A stretch of 64,000 bases of DNA from Sinonovacula constricta (lineage: Eukaryota; Mollusca; Bivalvia; Cardiida; Solecurtidae): NCBI GenBank assembly GCA_007844125.1, contig CM017557.1:61265411-61329410 (forward strand). Direction: 5' to 3'. This document shows positions 35,680-48,784 of this stretch, in pieces. Position 1 is the stretch's first letter, and every line of letters begins with the position of its first letter. The notes beneath the pieces are model-generated. The model did not search any database, was not told the origin of the DNA, and saw only the letters and a program-made list of their open reading frames with translations. The translations under genes and the position numbers were made by a program.

Positions 35680-35703
35680 GGCGTCGCGCTCCAGCGCGTC
35701 GCC
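35680..35703. repeat. GC-rich 24-bp palindrome
   Basis: GGCGTCGCGCT, CC and AGCGCGTCGCC pair with a single T-T mismatch. It has six CpG in an otherwise AT-rich stretch. Confidence 0.8.
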
Positions 35704-36799
35704 AACAATCCTAGATCTGCTTTATATGGGTGAAAGTACCATTTGGAACCATTCGACCATTTCAGTGAATAAATGCTTTACAGAAAACAGTCAAGCTGAT
35801 CGAATTACGAAATGACTTCAAACAAGCCGTCCTCAGAAAGCAAGGATATGGTCTTTTATTTTGACATCAGTAGATCTAGAAGAGCGAAACATTGACTTTC
35901 CTGCATTACAAGATCCTATAGAGTGTCAACATAACAATGTTATTTTTTTACATTAGCTGTAATGAAACAGCGTACTTTTATTTCGATCGTCTCAAACAAC
36001 TAAGATTGCCAGGCAAATGTAAGCATTTTTACATATTTCATAGTCGATTAAAATATATTTTATATTACCATATTGGAGCTTCCGTTGAAGTAAACAATAT
36101 TCAAAAATATGTGTGTACGTGGGTGCGCAGGTGTGTGCGTATGTGTGTGTGTGTGTGTAAGTTGCATAATAAAAACAATCAAAATTTATGATCACGTCAA
36201 AACAATTGAGAAAATTGTTATTTTGAAGATTAAATTGAACACCTTGGTCAAATAGAAAGCAACAAAGCAGCACCATTTATAAAAGTGTCATAAACGGTTT
36301 GATAAAACGCATTTATGAACGAGTCTTTAAATAAAGATATATGCTTGTCTGACTGCAATGAATCTCCACATTCAGTTATATGAGAGCAGCTAGCGTTTGG
36401 AAAAATGCAGTCATCCAATCTCATTGTGCGGATAAACGAATCCATAACGTATATATAATTAGTTGGCTGGTTCTACACCATTTCGGTCTAGGCTGTTCAT
36501 TTGGTTCATGTTATTTTGTCCAATTAGCAGATGATTTCTTTATCGTTTTTATAGTTCTCGTTTATTACAAATCATGTACAATTTAATCTGCTTGGTGCGT
36601 ATTATCGTATTTTTTTTTAAAAAAAAAAACTTTAAATATTCAATTATACACCTGTATAAACGTGTAAACTATATTTTCACCTCTGTAGTTGAAAGTTATC
36701 TAGATAAGTCCAAAGATTTACGTTGAAGTCTGTAAATTGATTATATCGACTAAACTATTCAATTCTGTCGAATTTTACAAGCATAAACAGCAGCCCGAA

Positions 36800-37265
36800 A
36801 TAGCACTGTCAAGACAATAACGCAAAGCCTTTAGTAATATGTTTAATAAGTACAGTTTTATGCATTGCCTTGCTTTATGGCAATCAAAATGGTAATAAAA
36901 CTCAGAAATGTGAGAACGTTGTTCGTAGTCAAAGGGATCAATAATCGTTGCCTTCCAAATCCAAAAGTAGATCCAGGTTCATTAAGGAACTTGTCGTGAT
37001 GGCGGTATGTGATATGGTAATATCATTTAAGAAGATCTTATGACCGGTCGTGAAAGATGATAGGATCAACTAATGTCCGGATATTGGGGTCAATTTCTCT
37101 TTGACCACTCCCACGACCGTCCATTCAGAAAAAAAATGATCCGTCTACAGATGGCGTGATGATAAGTGGTATAAAGTCGGGAACCGATCATAACCATCGA
37201 ATTGAATTTAAAACTGACGGACATTGGTGTTTTTAGAACTGATTGTTTGCAAAAGCCATGAACTC
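36800..37265 (+). repeat. 2-kb unit, copy 2
   Basis: It aligns closely with 38,820-39,262 over about 440 bp: AAGTACAGTTTTATGCATTG, GGCAATCAAAATGGTAATAA, GATCAACTAATGTCCGGATA, TTGGGGTCAATTTCTC, ACTCCCACGACCGTCCATT, TTTGCAAAAGCCATGAAC. The TATGCATTGCC reads TAAGCATTGCC in the other copy. It is not coding in any frame shared by the copies. Confidence 0.85.
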
Positions 37266-37319
37266 TGGTTGTATTTTGCTTTTGTTATCTAAGGTCTTGT
37301 AGAGCTGTAGGTAATAATT

Positions 37320-37496
37320 TTCTGTCAACTTAGCGTATGCTGATTTATTTTCTATTAACTTAGCACATGTTTGTTTGTTTTTCCTATTAACTAAGCACAT
37401 GCTTGTTATTTTCTATTAACTGAGCACATGTTTGCTTGTTTTCCTATCAACTAAGCACATGCTTGTTATTTTCTATTAACTGAGCACATGCATGTT
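37320..37496 (+). repeat. Minisatellite, about 28-31-bp unit x6
   Basis: Repeats of TTTTCTATTAACTGAGCACA with TGCTTGTTA are interrupted and alternate between two slightly different units (ACTAAGCACATGCTTG and ACTGAGCACATGTTTG). Confidence 0.85.
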
Positions 37497-38014
37497 TTAT
37501 CTCGCAAGGATCAAATAGTTTTTTCGATGCTTTGAAACATGGAATCATTAGGGGATGAAACTAAAATAATAAATCACTATGGTTGCCAGACAAAATATAT
37601 GTCTGTAATGGCGTGTCTTTAGTTTTTTGGGGACATTCTTAGCATATTTATATCAACTCCAAGCCAGATACACGTATCTTCATATGGTCCAAGTCTTCCC
37701 CCAATTTTATTCATAACATGTTTTATTTATGAGGTTTAGATCAATTAAACAATACACGAGTATTAGTTGATATATTCGGAACTGATTACTCCTTTCCCTA
37801 GAATGCCATGCTAAAGAAAGATATATTTATTACGCATATTATTAAACCATAATTAATCGAGCCAAGAGCAGACATGCATTTTTTTACATATCCTAGACAA
37901 GCGAGCCATCAACCGTTTGATACAATCCCTCTATATTGTATTCTGGCACAAGAACAAAAATGATAGGGAATAGTTAAAATCAATAAAATAGTTGTTATAG
38001 TATGAGTCCAATGA

Positions 38015-38245
38015 AGGGGCGCCCAGGGCCGAAAGGTAGAGTCGCCGACTTGTAACTCCTCTGACACGTCAGCCTATTACCGCGTGGGTTGGAGTTCCGG
38101 TCGGTCGGAAGGTTTAAAAACGCAAAATGGGGTCTTCCAGTTGGGCGCCGGTGGTTCTATCTAGACATTTTTCAGAGGAGCTTTATACCCCAAAATAGTC
38201 AAAAGTCGCGCTAAAATGGCTATCATAGCTGCGATGTATATCTAA
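38015..38245 (+). mobile_element. tRNA-derived SINE, S2 family
   Basis: The head is AGGGCCGAAAGGTAGAGTCG followed by CCGACTTGTAACTCCTCTGA; the B-box region TGGGTTGGAGTTCCGG is eroded. The body has GGGGTCTTCCAGTTGGGCGC and CGGTGGTTCTATCTAGACAT, and the end is CTATCATAGCTGCGATG. Confidence 0.75.
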
Positions 38246-38819
38246 AGCGGACAGAAAAATTGTCTGATTATATGTTTAACACAGGTTTCCCATCCAATGA
38301 ATGACATACTGAAGAAATAAAGTAATTAATCATGATTACAAATGCGGAAAGTAAACATTCGTCGATTTGTTGGACAACCCCAACTTTAAGAAGAATAATT
38401 AAAAAAAAAAATGCTCAAGCCTCTATTCCAGGACAGCATACCAGTGTTAGAAGCGTAAGCTAATATTCATTATACAGGCACATCTGGGTTATTATGCGGC
38501 TGCAAAAGGAAAATTAGGATCCGTTGCTTGCCGTTATACATTACGAATCCCTTCACTGACTTAGATGCATAGGTTTCGCTGTCAAGAATAAAGCAAGTCC
38601 GTTTTGGCATTTGTATAGCCTTCAAGATTAATGACCGGATGTACTGTACCGGAAGTACGGTCTGCTCTATCAACAACGGTAGCTGTTATACAACTTATAT
38701 TAGTAGTGGTGATAGTGTTGTATTTTTTTTTGTTATTTTTGTGGTGTTGTTTTGGGATGTATTTTATCATTGCTGTTTCCCCTGAAACCTTGAAACATTT
38801 CTTGATAAATAATGCAAAA

Positions 38820-39262
38820 CTTTCAGTAATTTGTTTGATAAGTACAGTTTTAAGCATTGCCTTGCTTTATGGCAATCAAAATGGTAATAAAATTCAGAAA
38901 TATTAGATAACACTAGACGTAGTCGTTGTTATAGTGATCAATTATCGTTGCCTTCGAAATCCAAAAGTAGACTCAGGTTCATTAAGGAACTTACCATGAT
39001 GGCGGGTTGTGATATGGTCACGTCATTGAGGGAGGCCTTATGACTGATCGTGAGAGATGATAGAATCAACTAATGTCCGGATATTGGGGTCAATTTCTCC
39101 TTAACCACTCCCACGACCGTCCATTAAGAGAAAATGGTCCGTCTACAGATGACGTGTTGATAGGTCAAATATAGCCGGGGATCGATCATAATAATCGAAC
39201 TGATCTTGAACCGGATGGGCATTAGTGTGTTTTTGGACTGAAGGTTTGCAAAAGCCATGAAC
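38820..39262 (+). repeat. 2-kb unit, copy 3
   Basis: The closest relative of copy 2. The two conserved cores are about 2.0 kb apart, and copy 1 is a further 2.1 kb upstream, which suggests an old tandem triplication with diverged spacers. Confidence 0.85.
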
Positions 39263-40754
39263 AAAATGGCCATGGTTTCGTGCTGTTTTAGTTATTAAAG
39301 GCCCTATGGAGTAGTAAGTCAAAAGTCGTTCCAGAAATTAAGACGACATGACATTTAATACAGATAAACTTATTTATGAACTTAATACACCGTCCCAAGT
39401 CCTTAGTCCTAAAACTTTAGCTAACAATTTCACAAACTATCTTTTAATGGAGTTTCTTAATATAACTGCACCAATACGCAACAGCCGAACACAGTGTGTT
39501 AAGTCTTTTTCTGCAGAAATAAAACGTATTTTAGTCACTTTATACTGCATGTATCGGCAACCATTTTGATATATATCTATTGATTTTGATCTCATAATTG
39601 TGGCTTTTTAGTACCTTTTCTTTACGTTTCGACATATTTAGATCCATAAATACTTTACACGCTGCATGTTGCATTTCAGATTTTCCTCAATGGCTTGCGA
39701 GCGCTTCTTAAGGGGTAAATGAATTGCCACTTTCTGATTGGTTAAAATCAGTTTATAAAGTCCCATTGCTGTGAGCTTTAAAGAACGCAATATTCCAATG
39801 TAAATGCAAATCTTTTATTGTTTTGATACATTCTTGTGAAACTTACATAATTCTGTGGGACTGTTATGTCTCTTTCTCCTTTTAGCAAAGAAATAAATCC
39901 ATCAGAAAGCCTAATACTGATACTATCGAAGAACAAATGTAGACATGTAAAACTTAAAAAATTGTAGATAAAAAAAATATGTTGATAAACTAGCACCGTT
40001 GTTATCATTATGATTAAGATTTAACAACATAAGTCACGTATGACAGTCTGTATTTGTGTGTGTGTGTGTGTTGTGTATTTGTTTTTTGTTTTGTTGGTGT
40101 TTTAGTTGTTTTTGTTTGTTGTTTTTTAAAAGAAAACTAAGTAGAAGAACCACATCAACCATGTAGTGACAGATGCCTTTGCTACCTGACCCAAACACCT
40201 AAATCAATAGTTGCTGGAATAATGATAAAGTGGTGTTAGTATATGGCACGGGACTATACTTTCTACTGACAGTTCACGTGACACACTGCATACTGCATTT
40301 CATAGCCGTCATTCGATTTTAGTCATTTCTGTACATGGTACTTTTGCCAATTCACCACCACCCGATGGGGATGAATTTATGCATCCGCGTTGTAAAATAG
40401 TTCTTTATATAAATTAACAAAACATAATTACATTTTATTTTAACAAATACACGTCTATTAACATAATGTAAAGTACACTGCTGTACTAACGCAAGCATCG
40501 CCTTTTTGTGTGAAACGTCTACTTGTCAGAAGTTTTTGAAGGTATTTCTTGTCCATAATTAGTTGAACGGCTTTCACACAGATTGATCTCTCTGTCTGGC
40601 GTTGGCACATTGGCCCTAAACCAGAAGTAAAGTAAATAAATGAACACCTAAATGAATAAATGAATGGATGTCGAAGTCGGAGTGGTCACGTGATCGGAAG
40701 CTCTTTAAACATGAAACACGCGAAAGAGAGGGTGTGTAACAGATAGACTTTCAG
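39263..40754. other. No gene seen
   Basis: AT-rich unique DNA. Two frames of 73-76 residues show no domain-like composition. A short (TG)n is near 40,056. Confidence 0.5.
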
Positions 40755-40761
40755 AGAGAGA

Positions 40762-40819
<58 letters not shown>

Positions 40820-40835
40820 AGGGAGAGAGAGAGAG
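40755..40835. repeat. (GA)n microsatellite
   Basis: A nearly pure GA tract interrupted by a nine-G run near 40,811. Confidence 0.95.
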
Positions 40836-41074
40836 CTTCGGATAAAATTGGTTGAGTTTGAGCAATCGATTTTTAATATGCCGTTTAAAGAATGTTGACA
40901 GACGCCTGAAACGTTACGACGTATGCCGGGAGCCTATCCTCAGGAGATATAAAATCAAAATTTAATTGATGATGGGTTAAAATCGAAGTTGTGTCTCCGT
41001 ACTGTGCATAGCTGGAAATGATAAGACGTGGGTTGTACAAAAAAGATATTCTAACTGCTTCTATGATTGCAGTA

Positions 41075-42160
41075 AGGGGCAATCGGAACACCTCGGATAA
41101 TTCACGAATCATCTCTCGGATCAATCGGAACACCTCGGATAATTCACGAATCATCTCTCGGATGTATGAAGGCAGTCGGATCACCTCGGTTATTTATCTA
41201 AATGGGACTTCTTTTGAGACAGACGTCAAAACAAAGATGGCAGTTCGGGTGACAGTTCACTACAGTACGATGCCAGTAAAACTTCAATTTGTGGCGGCTT
41301 CAAATTTAAATCGTCCGATTTTTATTTACCCAGCACAGCTGTCAAACAATGGCATTGTTTATGTTTTGTGCGAACTACTTAGGCATATTCTTCTTCCGAC
41401 TTCCAGCGAACAAAACGATTGTGATTTGAGCACGTATCTTTTCACCAGATACATCCGAGGGATGATTGTCCCGAGGACGGAATTACCCGAGGAGTTCCGA
41501 TTGCTCTCAGATATATGTAGGTAGTCGGATTACCTCGGCTATTTCCCAAAATGGGACTTTTTTTCTGACAGACGTCAAAACAAAGATGACAGCTCGGATA
41601 ACAGCTCACTACAGTACGATACCTGTAAAACTTCAGTTTGTGTCGGCATCAAATTTAACAACAAAATCAATTTTTAATTTACCCAGCGCAGCATACACGC
41701 AGCTGTCAAACGAGGGCATTGTTTATGTTTTGTGCGAACTACTTTTTAGGGATATTCTTCCGACTTCCGGTGAACAAAACGATCGTGGTGATGGTGGTGT
41801 TCACGATTACACGATTTTATCCATCTTTTACATTTGTCCAAGTTACGTTTCGGCTTTGGAAATGGAATAAAACACGATGCCTACTGTCAAACGTTCCGGA
41901 TATCGACTATCTGAATCCCAGAGACCCCACTGACATCTTTTAACCATTTTTTTCTCGCTTTTTTGTTACTAAAATCAGAATTATTCCTCCGTTTCTTGGT
42001 CAACGAAATGCACTCAGCTTGTCCAAGGAAAATGGCGACCGAAAACAAAAGAATCACGTGACCAAATGGAGCGCGCTGATTAGCTAACGCTAGGCGTCTT
42101 GTACATCCCAGGGATGATTGTCCCGAGGACGGAATTACCCGAGGAGTTCCGATTGAAGTT
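41075..42160 (+). repeat. Nested tandem repeats (44-bp x2 and about 360-bp x2)
   Basis: A 44-bp unit (AATCGGAACACCTCGGATAA) occurs twice at 41,080-41,165. A larger unit containing AAAATGGGACTT, GACAGACGTCAAAACAAAGA, TTCACTACAGTACGATG and TATGTTTTGTGCGAACTACT occurs at 41,170-41,425 and 41,525-41,780. GGGATGATTGTCCCGAGGAC and GGAATTACCCGAGGAGTTCC occur at 41,459-41,503 and again at 42,111-42,155. The overlapping plus-strand frames of 168 and 134 residues are similar to each other. Over about 60 aligned codons I count roughly 4/7/7 substitutions at codon positions 1/2/3, so there is no coding constraint. Confidence 0.8.
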
Positions 42161-42290
42161 CGGGGCGAAGGACTTAATACGAGGCCTTCCAGCTGACTTG
42201 CGGTGCACCAGTGGTTTTATCCAGATATGTGTATGTGGTCTTCCGCCACCAAAAAGCTGGACGTTGCTATTATGGTCATAAATGGTCGCC
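42120..42290 (+). mobile_element. S2 SINE 3' fragment
   Basis: GAGGCCTTCCAGCTGACTTG, CGGTGCACCAGTGGTTTTAT and GGACGTTGCTATTATGGTCA match the S2 body and end. The tRNA head is absent. Confidence 0.5.
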
Positions 42291-42478
42291 GCACTGTATT
42301 AAAAAACAATAAGATTGTTTCGCCTTTTTACCACAGTCATTCAGTTAATGTTAGGAATGGTATTCCAACGGGAAAATATTGCTGACATTATTCAAGAAAA
42401 TATATAAACTTTCGATGCTGAAGTTATTACCACATGAATTATATATATGTTCATTTAGGTTTCACCAACGTTGCACTG

Positions 42479-43446
42479 GTTGTATCTGAAAGTTTGGATC
42501 TTTTTTTCTAAGATCTTTTTTTCCAATCGAGTAACCAAATAAGTACGCGTTACCTGAAAAGGTCCTGCAAAATGCTGTTCATTGATGCCCTAGGTCTAGG
42601 TGACCAGTGAAGCATAAATCCCCACACCTCATCGCAAACACATATTTCCTATCTGATCCGCGCTGCAGAGTTGGCTACTTTAAGATCACGATATATAATA
42701 ATCCGGGTAATCTATAATAAACTATGTCTACAGGTAATATATATGGGTATCTATATTTAGCTGAGGATACTATTGGGCCTATTTATGGATTTAGAAAGAA
42801 AGAACATTTAGGCTGTGATTATTTTCGCGATTTGAACTGTCTAACAAAATCTGTAGTGTTCAAAATAGTCCAATAATTTTCGGTTTGCATGCTTAATAAT
42901 TATCTTCAAAACGTTATCAAAAACATTTATCATCTAAAAATGTGTTGTTTTTTTCTATTGCATATTAAATCGTGTGACAATCTATGACTGTTAATGTCAA
43001 GTTGTGTACATGATGTATGGATACTGTTAATTTTGTTGTAGTAAGCCACATTGAAATAAGACTTTGTTGTAACGTTGTTATAATTACATGTCTTTATGTG
43101 TCACCTTCTTGAAATTGAAGCAGATATAGTGCTGCGTTCACTGTATATAGAATGCCGTGAACATCTGGCATGATACCACACCCAGTCACATTATCCCGAC
43201 ACCGGGTCAACCAGTCGTGGATCTACCCTTATATTTGCTTGAGCTTTAGCAAGGGAGCTATGCCAATACCATTTTTACGACTGGTATGTCGCGGCCCGGG
43301 ATCGAACCAAAGGCCTCCCGTACCTGGAGCCGACGCTCTACTGATTGCCCTACCAGGTCCGGTTGAAGTGGGAGTTTTTGCAGAAATTATGCCTTTATTA
43401 CCTTAAGCAATGGTAATATATTGTTGTAACTGTCGGATACCAATTT
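42479..43446 (+). mobile_element. M-family MITE, copy E, interrupted by a SINE
   Basis: The left end GGTTGTATCTGAAAGTTTGG and right end AACTGTCGGATACCAATTTT are diverged M TIRs. The interior matches copies D and F (CCTGAAAAGGTCCTGCAAAA, TATTTCCTATCTGATCCGCG). Near the right end GCAGAAATTATGCC is shared with copy F. The S1 SINE at 43,121-43,362 interrupts the element. Confidence 0.7.
43121..43362 (-). mobile_element. tRNA-derived SINE, S1 family, copy c, nested in a MITE
   Basis: On the minus strand the head reads GGACCTGGTAGGGCAATCAG then TAGAGCGTCGGCTCC (A box) and TTTGGTTCGATCCCGG (B box). The body matches S1 copies a and f. It is flanked by TTGAAG at 43,115-43,120 and 43,363-43,368, a 6-bp target duplication. 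Confidence 0.85.
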
Positions 43447-44019
43447 TTAGGTATTTTAGTTTTGTTTGGCCTTTCCTCCTTCACGTTTTTAATGCGATTA
43501 TAAACAATATTCGGAAAATATACAAACGGAGAAAAAAAAGACAACAAATATAATTATTGTATTTTAATGGATTTACTAGGATGTCGTTATGGTCCAATAG
43601 TTAATTTCTTGACCGTTATAAGTACAAATAGTATAAAAGTTACGGGTTGGGGAAACCGGTTAATGGGATATTTTCTATGCGGTGGAGCATTCTTCCCGTG
43701 GGCAGATATTGAACAAATGTGTCTGATAGTCGGGTTACAGTTTTTACTAGTCCGACGAAAGCAGATGTGGTATGCTGCCTATTTGGTTGAATACTAAACA
43801 GCTAATAAATTCTCCACAACCAACCAGTTCCCCCGAAACCGTACCTGAATTTATTAATTCCATAATAATTTAGCTCTAAGATAGCAAGAAATAAAGTCTT
43901 TTATATGATACATGATAAAATAGAGGAGACGCACAAAGCGATGCTATAGAATAAAGCAAGGAGCTTAAAAATCGCCCAGCTACACGCACGCCATCTATAC
44001 ACTGTACACAGCGGTCATT
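43447..44019. other. No gene seen
   Basis: Short chance frames only; the 76-residue frame at 43,567 has no recognisable domain. Confidence 0.45.
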
Positions 44020-47000
44020 CCGATAACATGACCGTAATATTACGTTTTACAGCAATCGTCTTTAGAAATAGTACGTTTAGCTGCAATTTGACAATTAATG
44101 TAACATTAGGCATTATCGTAACATAAAGATTTACCTCACAGTAATGTATTACCGTGAAATTACGGATTTACCGCAATTTTACGGATTACCGTATTGTTAC
44201 ATTTAACTGTAAAATTTACGCTGTATGACCACCTTTGTTAAAACAATCATTCAACATAACGACCAATAATCATTCATACACACTTGGCACAAAAGGTGTA
44301 TCTATATAATTATTGTTATCTATATAACCATAACGGTCAAACAAGTACTGGCTAGTTGTTCAGAGCCGGAAAACTCTGTACATAAATTGTAATGCATATA
44401 CAATTAAACATGGAAAGGTATACATGTATCTGTACAAAGCTAAATGCAGATTCTTGTATTATTATAATAAGTATAATTACAAATAGTTTATATACATAAA
44501 GCAAACAAGGCATAGGGAAGAACAATGCAATAATGCAATTTAAAAAATGCACTGTGTACCAACACTAGACAAAATACGTCGTCCTTTTGAAGTGTTGAAA
44601 TACAAAGAAACCTTTAAAGAAATATCTAGCTAAGCATTAGCATTTTTGTTAGTAACAAAAAGTTACACAGTACAGTAAACATATCACAAACCAGTTTAAT
44701 AGACATAATGGCTAACGCCAATACTTATTGCATTCATAATTGACCCATAATTACAACAGTGTACATAGAAGCAGATACATGACTGAGGGATATATCACAA
44801 TGAGCGGAACAAGTGATCGGTGGATACTGTAGTGGGTGATAGAGGATACCTGGACAACAGCAGACCAAAAGGCAGATGAAATAAACATATTGGCGCCAAA
44901 ACTGGTTCAAATTAGCGCCAAAAGGCAACAATTTTTAGAAACTTAGCTCGAATTGTCTAAAGAAACCATCAATCTTTGTAATATCTCTATACAATGAATA
45001 AGCATATTGCGACGTTTTGGTGAGCATTCACAATTATAATTATACATTCCTATTACATCAGAGCCTTGAGTAATTAATGTTAAGCTCTGCATATTATAAG
45101 TCTGGATACACAATGTCCTAAGATCATAGTACCCCAAATGAAATACCCTAAAAAGCAATAACTCAATTCATTTCTACAAATTATTTGGTTCAATGGCTGA
45201 GTGAGAGACATTAACGAATAGTCTTCCCTGAATAATCCATAAATGCAAGTAGGTCTTTTCATTTGTAATACTCGGTTTTTATGCTTGTGCTCTATGGAGT
45301 GCATGCTGACTTTCCTGCCTTTCTTTTGATACCCAGGTTAACCATCATTAACAAACACTTCCATTTTCTTATTTAAATAACATACCTCTTTAAGTGTTTA
45401 AATGGATTTTAAGCTTATATTTATACACAAGTAAGATATTTCACTGTTTGTAATTGCAATATCTACACAAGATCAAGCGATAAGTCCAAGAATTTCAACT
45501 AAAAGGACCTATCAACTGTTTGGAATACCTCGGTTATTATCTAACCAGGGAGACAATTTCCATTTTACCAACATACCCTATTAATCATTAAGATGCTAAA
45601 TTGAGCCTTTTGACACACAAAAAAACTTTACAAAAAGTTACAGCGATAACATTGTTTTCTTTTTTTACTAATGTTCGCCATTAAGACATTCAATGAGACT
45701 TTTACTTCATAAAGGTCACATATGTCATAACAAGGTATTTAATGAGAGCAATGTAGGGTAAGAATTATGTCAATAAATCAGAAGTTTCTACATCATCTTA
45801 TTAAGATGTGTCAGTAACAACAAATTGTGTGCCTTGTTTTGATTTTGTCCAAAATTATATCACCAAAAGAATGTTGAGATGATAGCACAATGCAGAAACA
45901 TTGCTCGAGATTTGGCTTAGTCTCAAATGTTTACACCCAGAAAACAAAGAAAAGTGGTCTGCTACTATAATTCTAATATGTCATACACCATTATCATGGC
46001 AAGGTTCAGGTTTCACTATGTGATAGTAAGGTGTTAAAGATATTTATTGAGTAAACAATGCAGTCAAACTTTGAGTTTGAGCAAAATCTCAAGTGAGAAC
46101 AGATTCTGTGAGTGTGCCCAGGTCTCAAAAACATTATTTTACAGCACTGTTTCAAATTGTTTTTATTTGTGTCACAATTAGCTAGAGACTTTACAGCAAA
46201 AAAAATGCCGATCCAAAGCAGACGTCTCTCAATTGGAGATGATCAGGATTTACACTTTTTATTTAGGACATTTATTGTAACTAGGGCAGAATTTTATTTG
46301 GTTGAATCTTCATTTTTTTCTCCCATGAACCCCCCCCCCCCCCCCCCCAAATGGAAGGCATAATGCACATGGGGGGCTGGGTTGACATTGTTTACACCTT
46401 AGGAATGAGGGATTTTGAAGCACATAATGACTAGTCACATGGAAGAAGTCCAGGGTATTGAGGAAAAAAAACTGCTTCAAATGCCACCAGTATAGGCCAT
46501 TATGCTGGATTTTTTGGGTTATTCTTTTAATAAAATATTTTAATTGGATCATCATTTTTAATAAATATAATAATTTGGTCTTCAAATTCTCTGTATAAAA
46601 TATTGTTTAATTTGGTCCCTTTTTTTAATCAATAATGTTTAATACATTTGACCATCAACTATTTTTCAGAAAATGTAACTTACATATGGGCTATTACTTT
46701 TATTGAGGCTGCCATTCTTTATAGAAACTGTTTTTGATTTAAATTGAGCTTTAATTATTTATTTTTTAAAAAGGTGTTTTTATGTTAATCTGTCCTTTAA
46801 ATCATCCATTTTATTACTACACTTACTGAGCCAACAATGATGGAAGTGCTTATAAAGAGCATAAGCAAGACTTTGAAATCATGCAATTTTTTTACCATAA
46901 TCTCAAAAACATGTCTTTTGATTGGTCAAAAGGTGTTCTTTTTTTCCATAGCCAATGAAATTATTTTAGTTTAAATTCAATCTTATGCCCATATTTTTAA

Positions 47001-48299
47001 CGACAAAAATCATATAAAACAGAAATTTTCCTATACTGTCAGCACGAATTTGTCTTTTCCACCATACAGCAGACTCCAATGACATCACAACACAAAAATG
47101 CAGAAGCCCATTAAACTGTTAAAGTTGCTATTATCTAGGACCTACATGAATTTTGACATAAACTACCTACTTGAAAATGAGGATTTTAGGCAAGATTTTG
47201 TTAAGATGACACAAATTACATATGTATGTATTACAGAAGAGAAAAGGGTGCACACACAGTTTACATAAAAGGTTAATATTATATCAACAACAGTTTACAG
47301 GTCTACTTGAAACATTAAATGCAGAGAAAAAACAATTTGTTTTAATAAACTACCTACAACAATAAGTAAATAAACAACATTTGAATAATAGTACATACAA
47401 ATACTTTCTCAATGTCAAGGGAAATTGTGGAATCACACTTGATGTTTAGAATGGAAGGCCAGAGACAAAACAATAAAGCAGTCAAAAAACCTCAAGTTTC
47501 CCTGCAGCAATTTACAAGCCGACAACCCAGTCAATTTGTTGCCATTGTTTTACAACCAGGCATTTGTTTCTTAGGGATGTTTGAAAAAATGCATCTCTTC
47601 TGGTCATTAACCCTAGAGCTGTTTCTGAATGTCTTCCCAAACGTAATTAAATGTAAATGATGTTAATCTTTATGTAAACAGATAAAAGAAACAAGATAAT
47701 ATAAGTAAAAATGAAACAAATGCAACGTTCTTAACAAATATATTGTTGCCATTTGACTTCAAAGTTATACAAAATAAAAGTTTTTTTTATATTTTATTTT
47801 AAAATATTTCAACTTCATAGTTCAACAAACTGCAATATTTGTTTATTGCGTTTACCGGTATTGTCCATACAACGGTTTTTTAGTTATCTAGAGACAAACA
47901 AACTGAAAGGTGTTTTTTTGTTAATTAAGAACATATTAGCATTACCTTGTATGCATTACTATCACCAAGATCCTCTTTATATTTCTGTTTTACAGTTTAC
48001 AGCTTACTAAAAAGTCGTGTAAGTCAGTAAATTAAAGTAATGGCAACTAATACTTAATAGGGGTCTTTTAAGGTAATTTCCTTTACTTTAGCATATTGAT
48101 ATCTGTTCATTTCGATAATAAAAACTTATCTGATCATAAAGATAATTAAAACTCAGCATAGCTAATATAAGGAGTATACTCTACATGGTTTGTTATGATT
48201 ACTTTTCTTCACCTGAACATAAAAATACCTGCTAATTATGGTTTCAATGTGTAACCAAATAAAAGGTGCATACTACATACCCCTTTATGTGTATTCCAT

Positions 48300-48500
48300 A
48301 CATGTGAACTTTTTCTGAGGCCAACATGGGAGATTTTCACTTGGAAAGTGGGAGATTTGTTATTTTCATATAAACAAAGATGAAAGTTATCTGTTTCCAA
48401 GTAGGGAGATTTCTGAAAATGTGTAAAACACCCCTCTTTTTTAAATGGTGTTGAACGTTAAAAGTGGGAGTCTCCCTACAAAAGTGGGAGAATCCACATG
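48300..48500. repeat. Cluster of GTGGGAG-like motifs
   Basis: GGGAGATTT/GTGGGAGA-type words recur about six times in 200 bp (near 48,328, 48,349, 48,405, 48,465, 48,485), partly in degenerate tandem form. Function unknown. Confidence 0.4.
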
Positions 48501-48784
48501 TATGTTATTTCCTATATGTAAACATATTTGTTGTATCCTGCAACTAATCATGCAATTTCGGCATTTTTAATCATTACTTTTGAGCTGTTTGACTGGGTTT
48601 CTACTGCTTAAACAACCAGTCATTTCCAAATCCCTAAAACACGAAGTTCTTGCTGACTTTTGCAACTAATTTTGAAGACTTTGAAATTACATGACAGCCT
48701 TGGAGACAGATTTGCTGCATTGGCAAAGTCTAAATGAGGTTCATGAATAAACAAGCATGTAGTTGGCAGAGGCAGTGAAAGTGA

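Noticed and set aside
41018..41870. Two similar frames (168 and 134 residues) that look like a tandemly duplicated gene
   Set aside because: Substitutions between the units fall about equally at the three codon positions (roughly 4/7/7 in about 60 codons), frame-shifting indels follow, and there is no start or domain in common. The similarity reflects a DNA repeat.
43567..43797. 76-residue frame with hydrophobic stretches
   Set aside because: No start context, splice signals or recognisable domain; length is within chance expectation.
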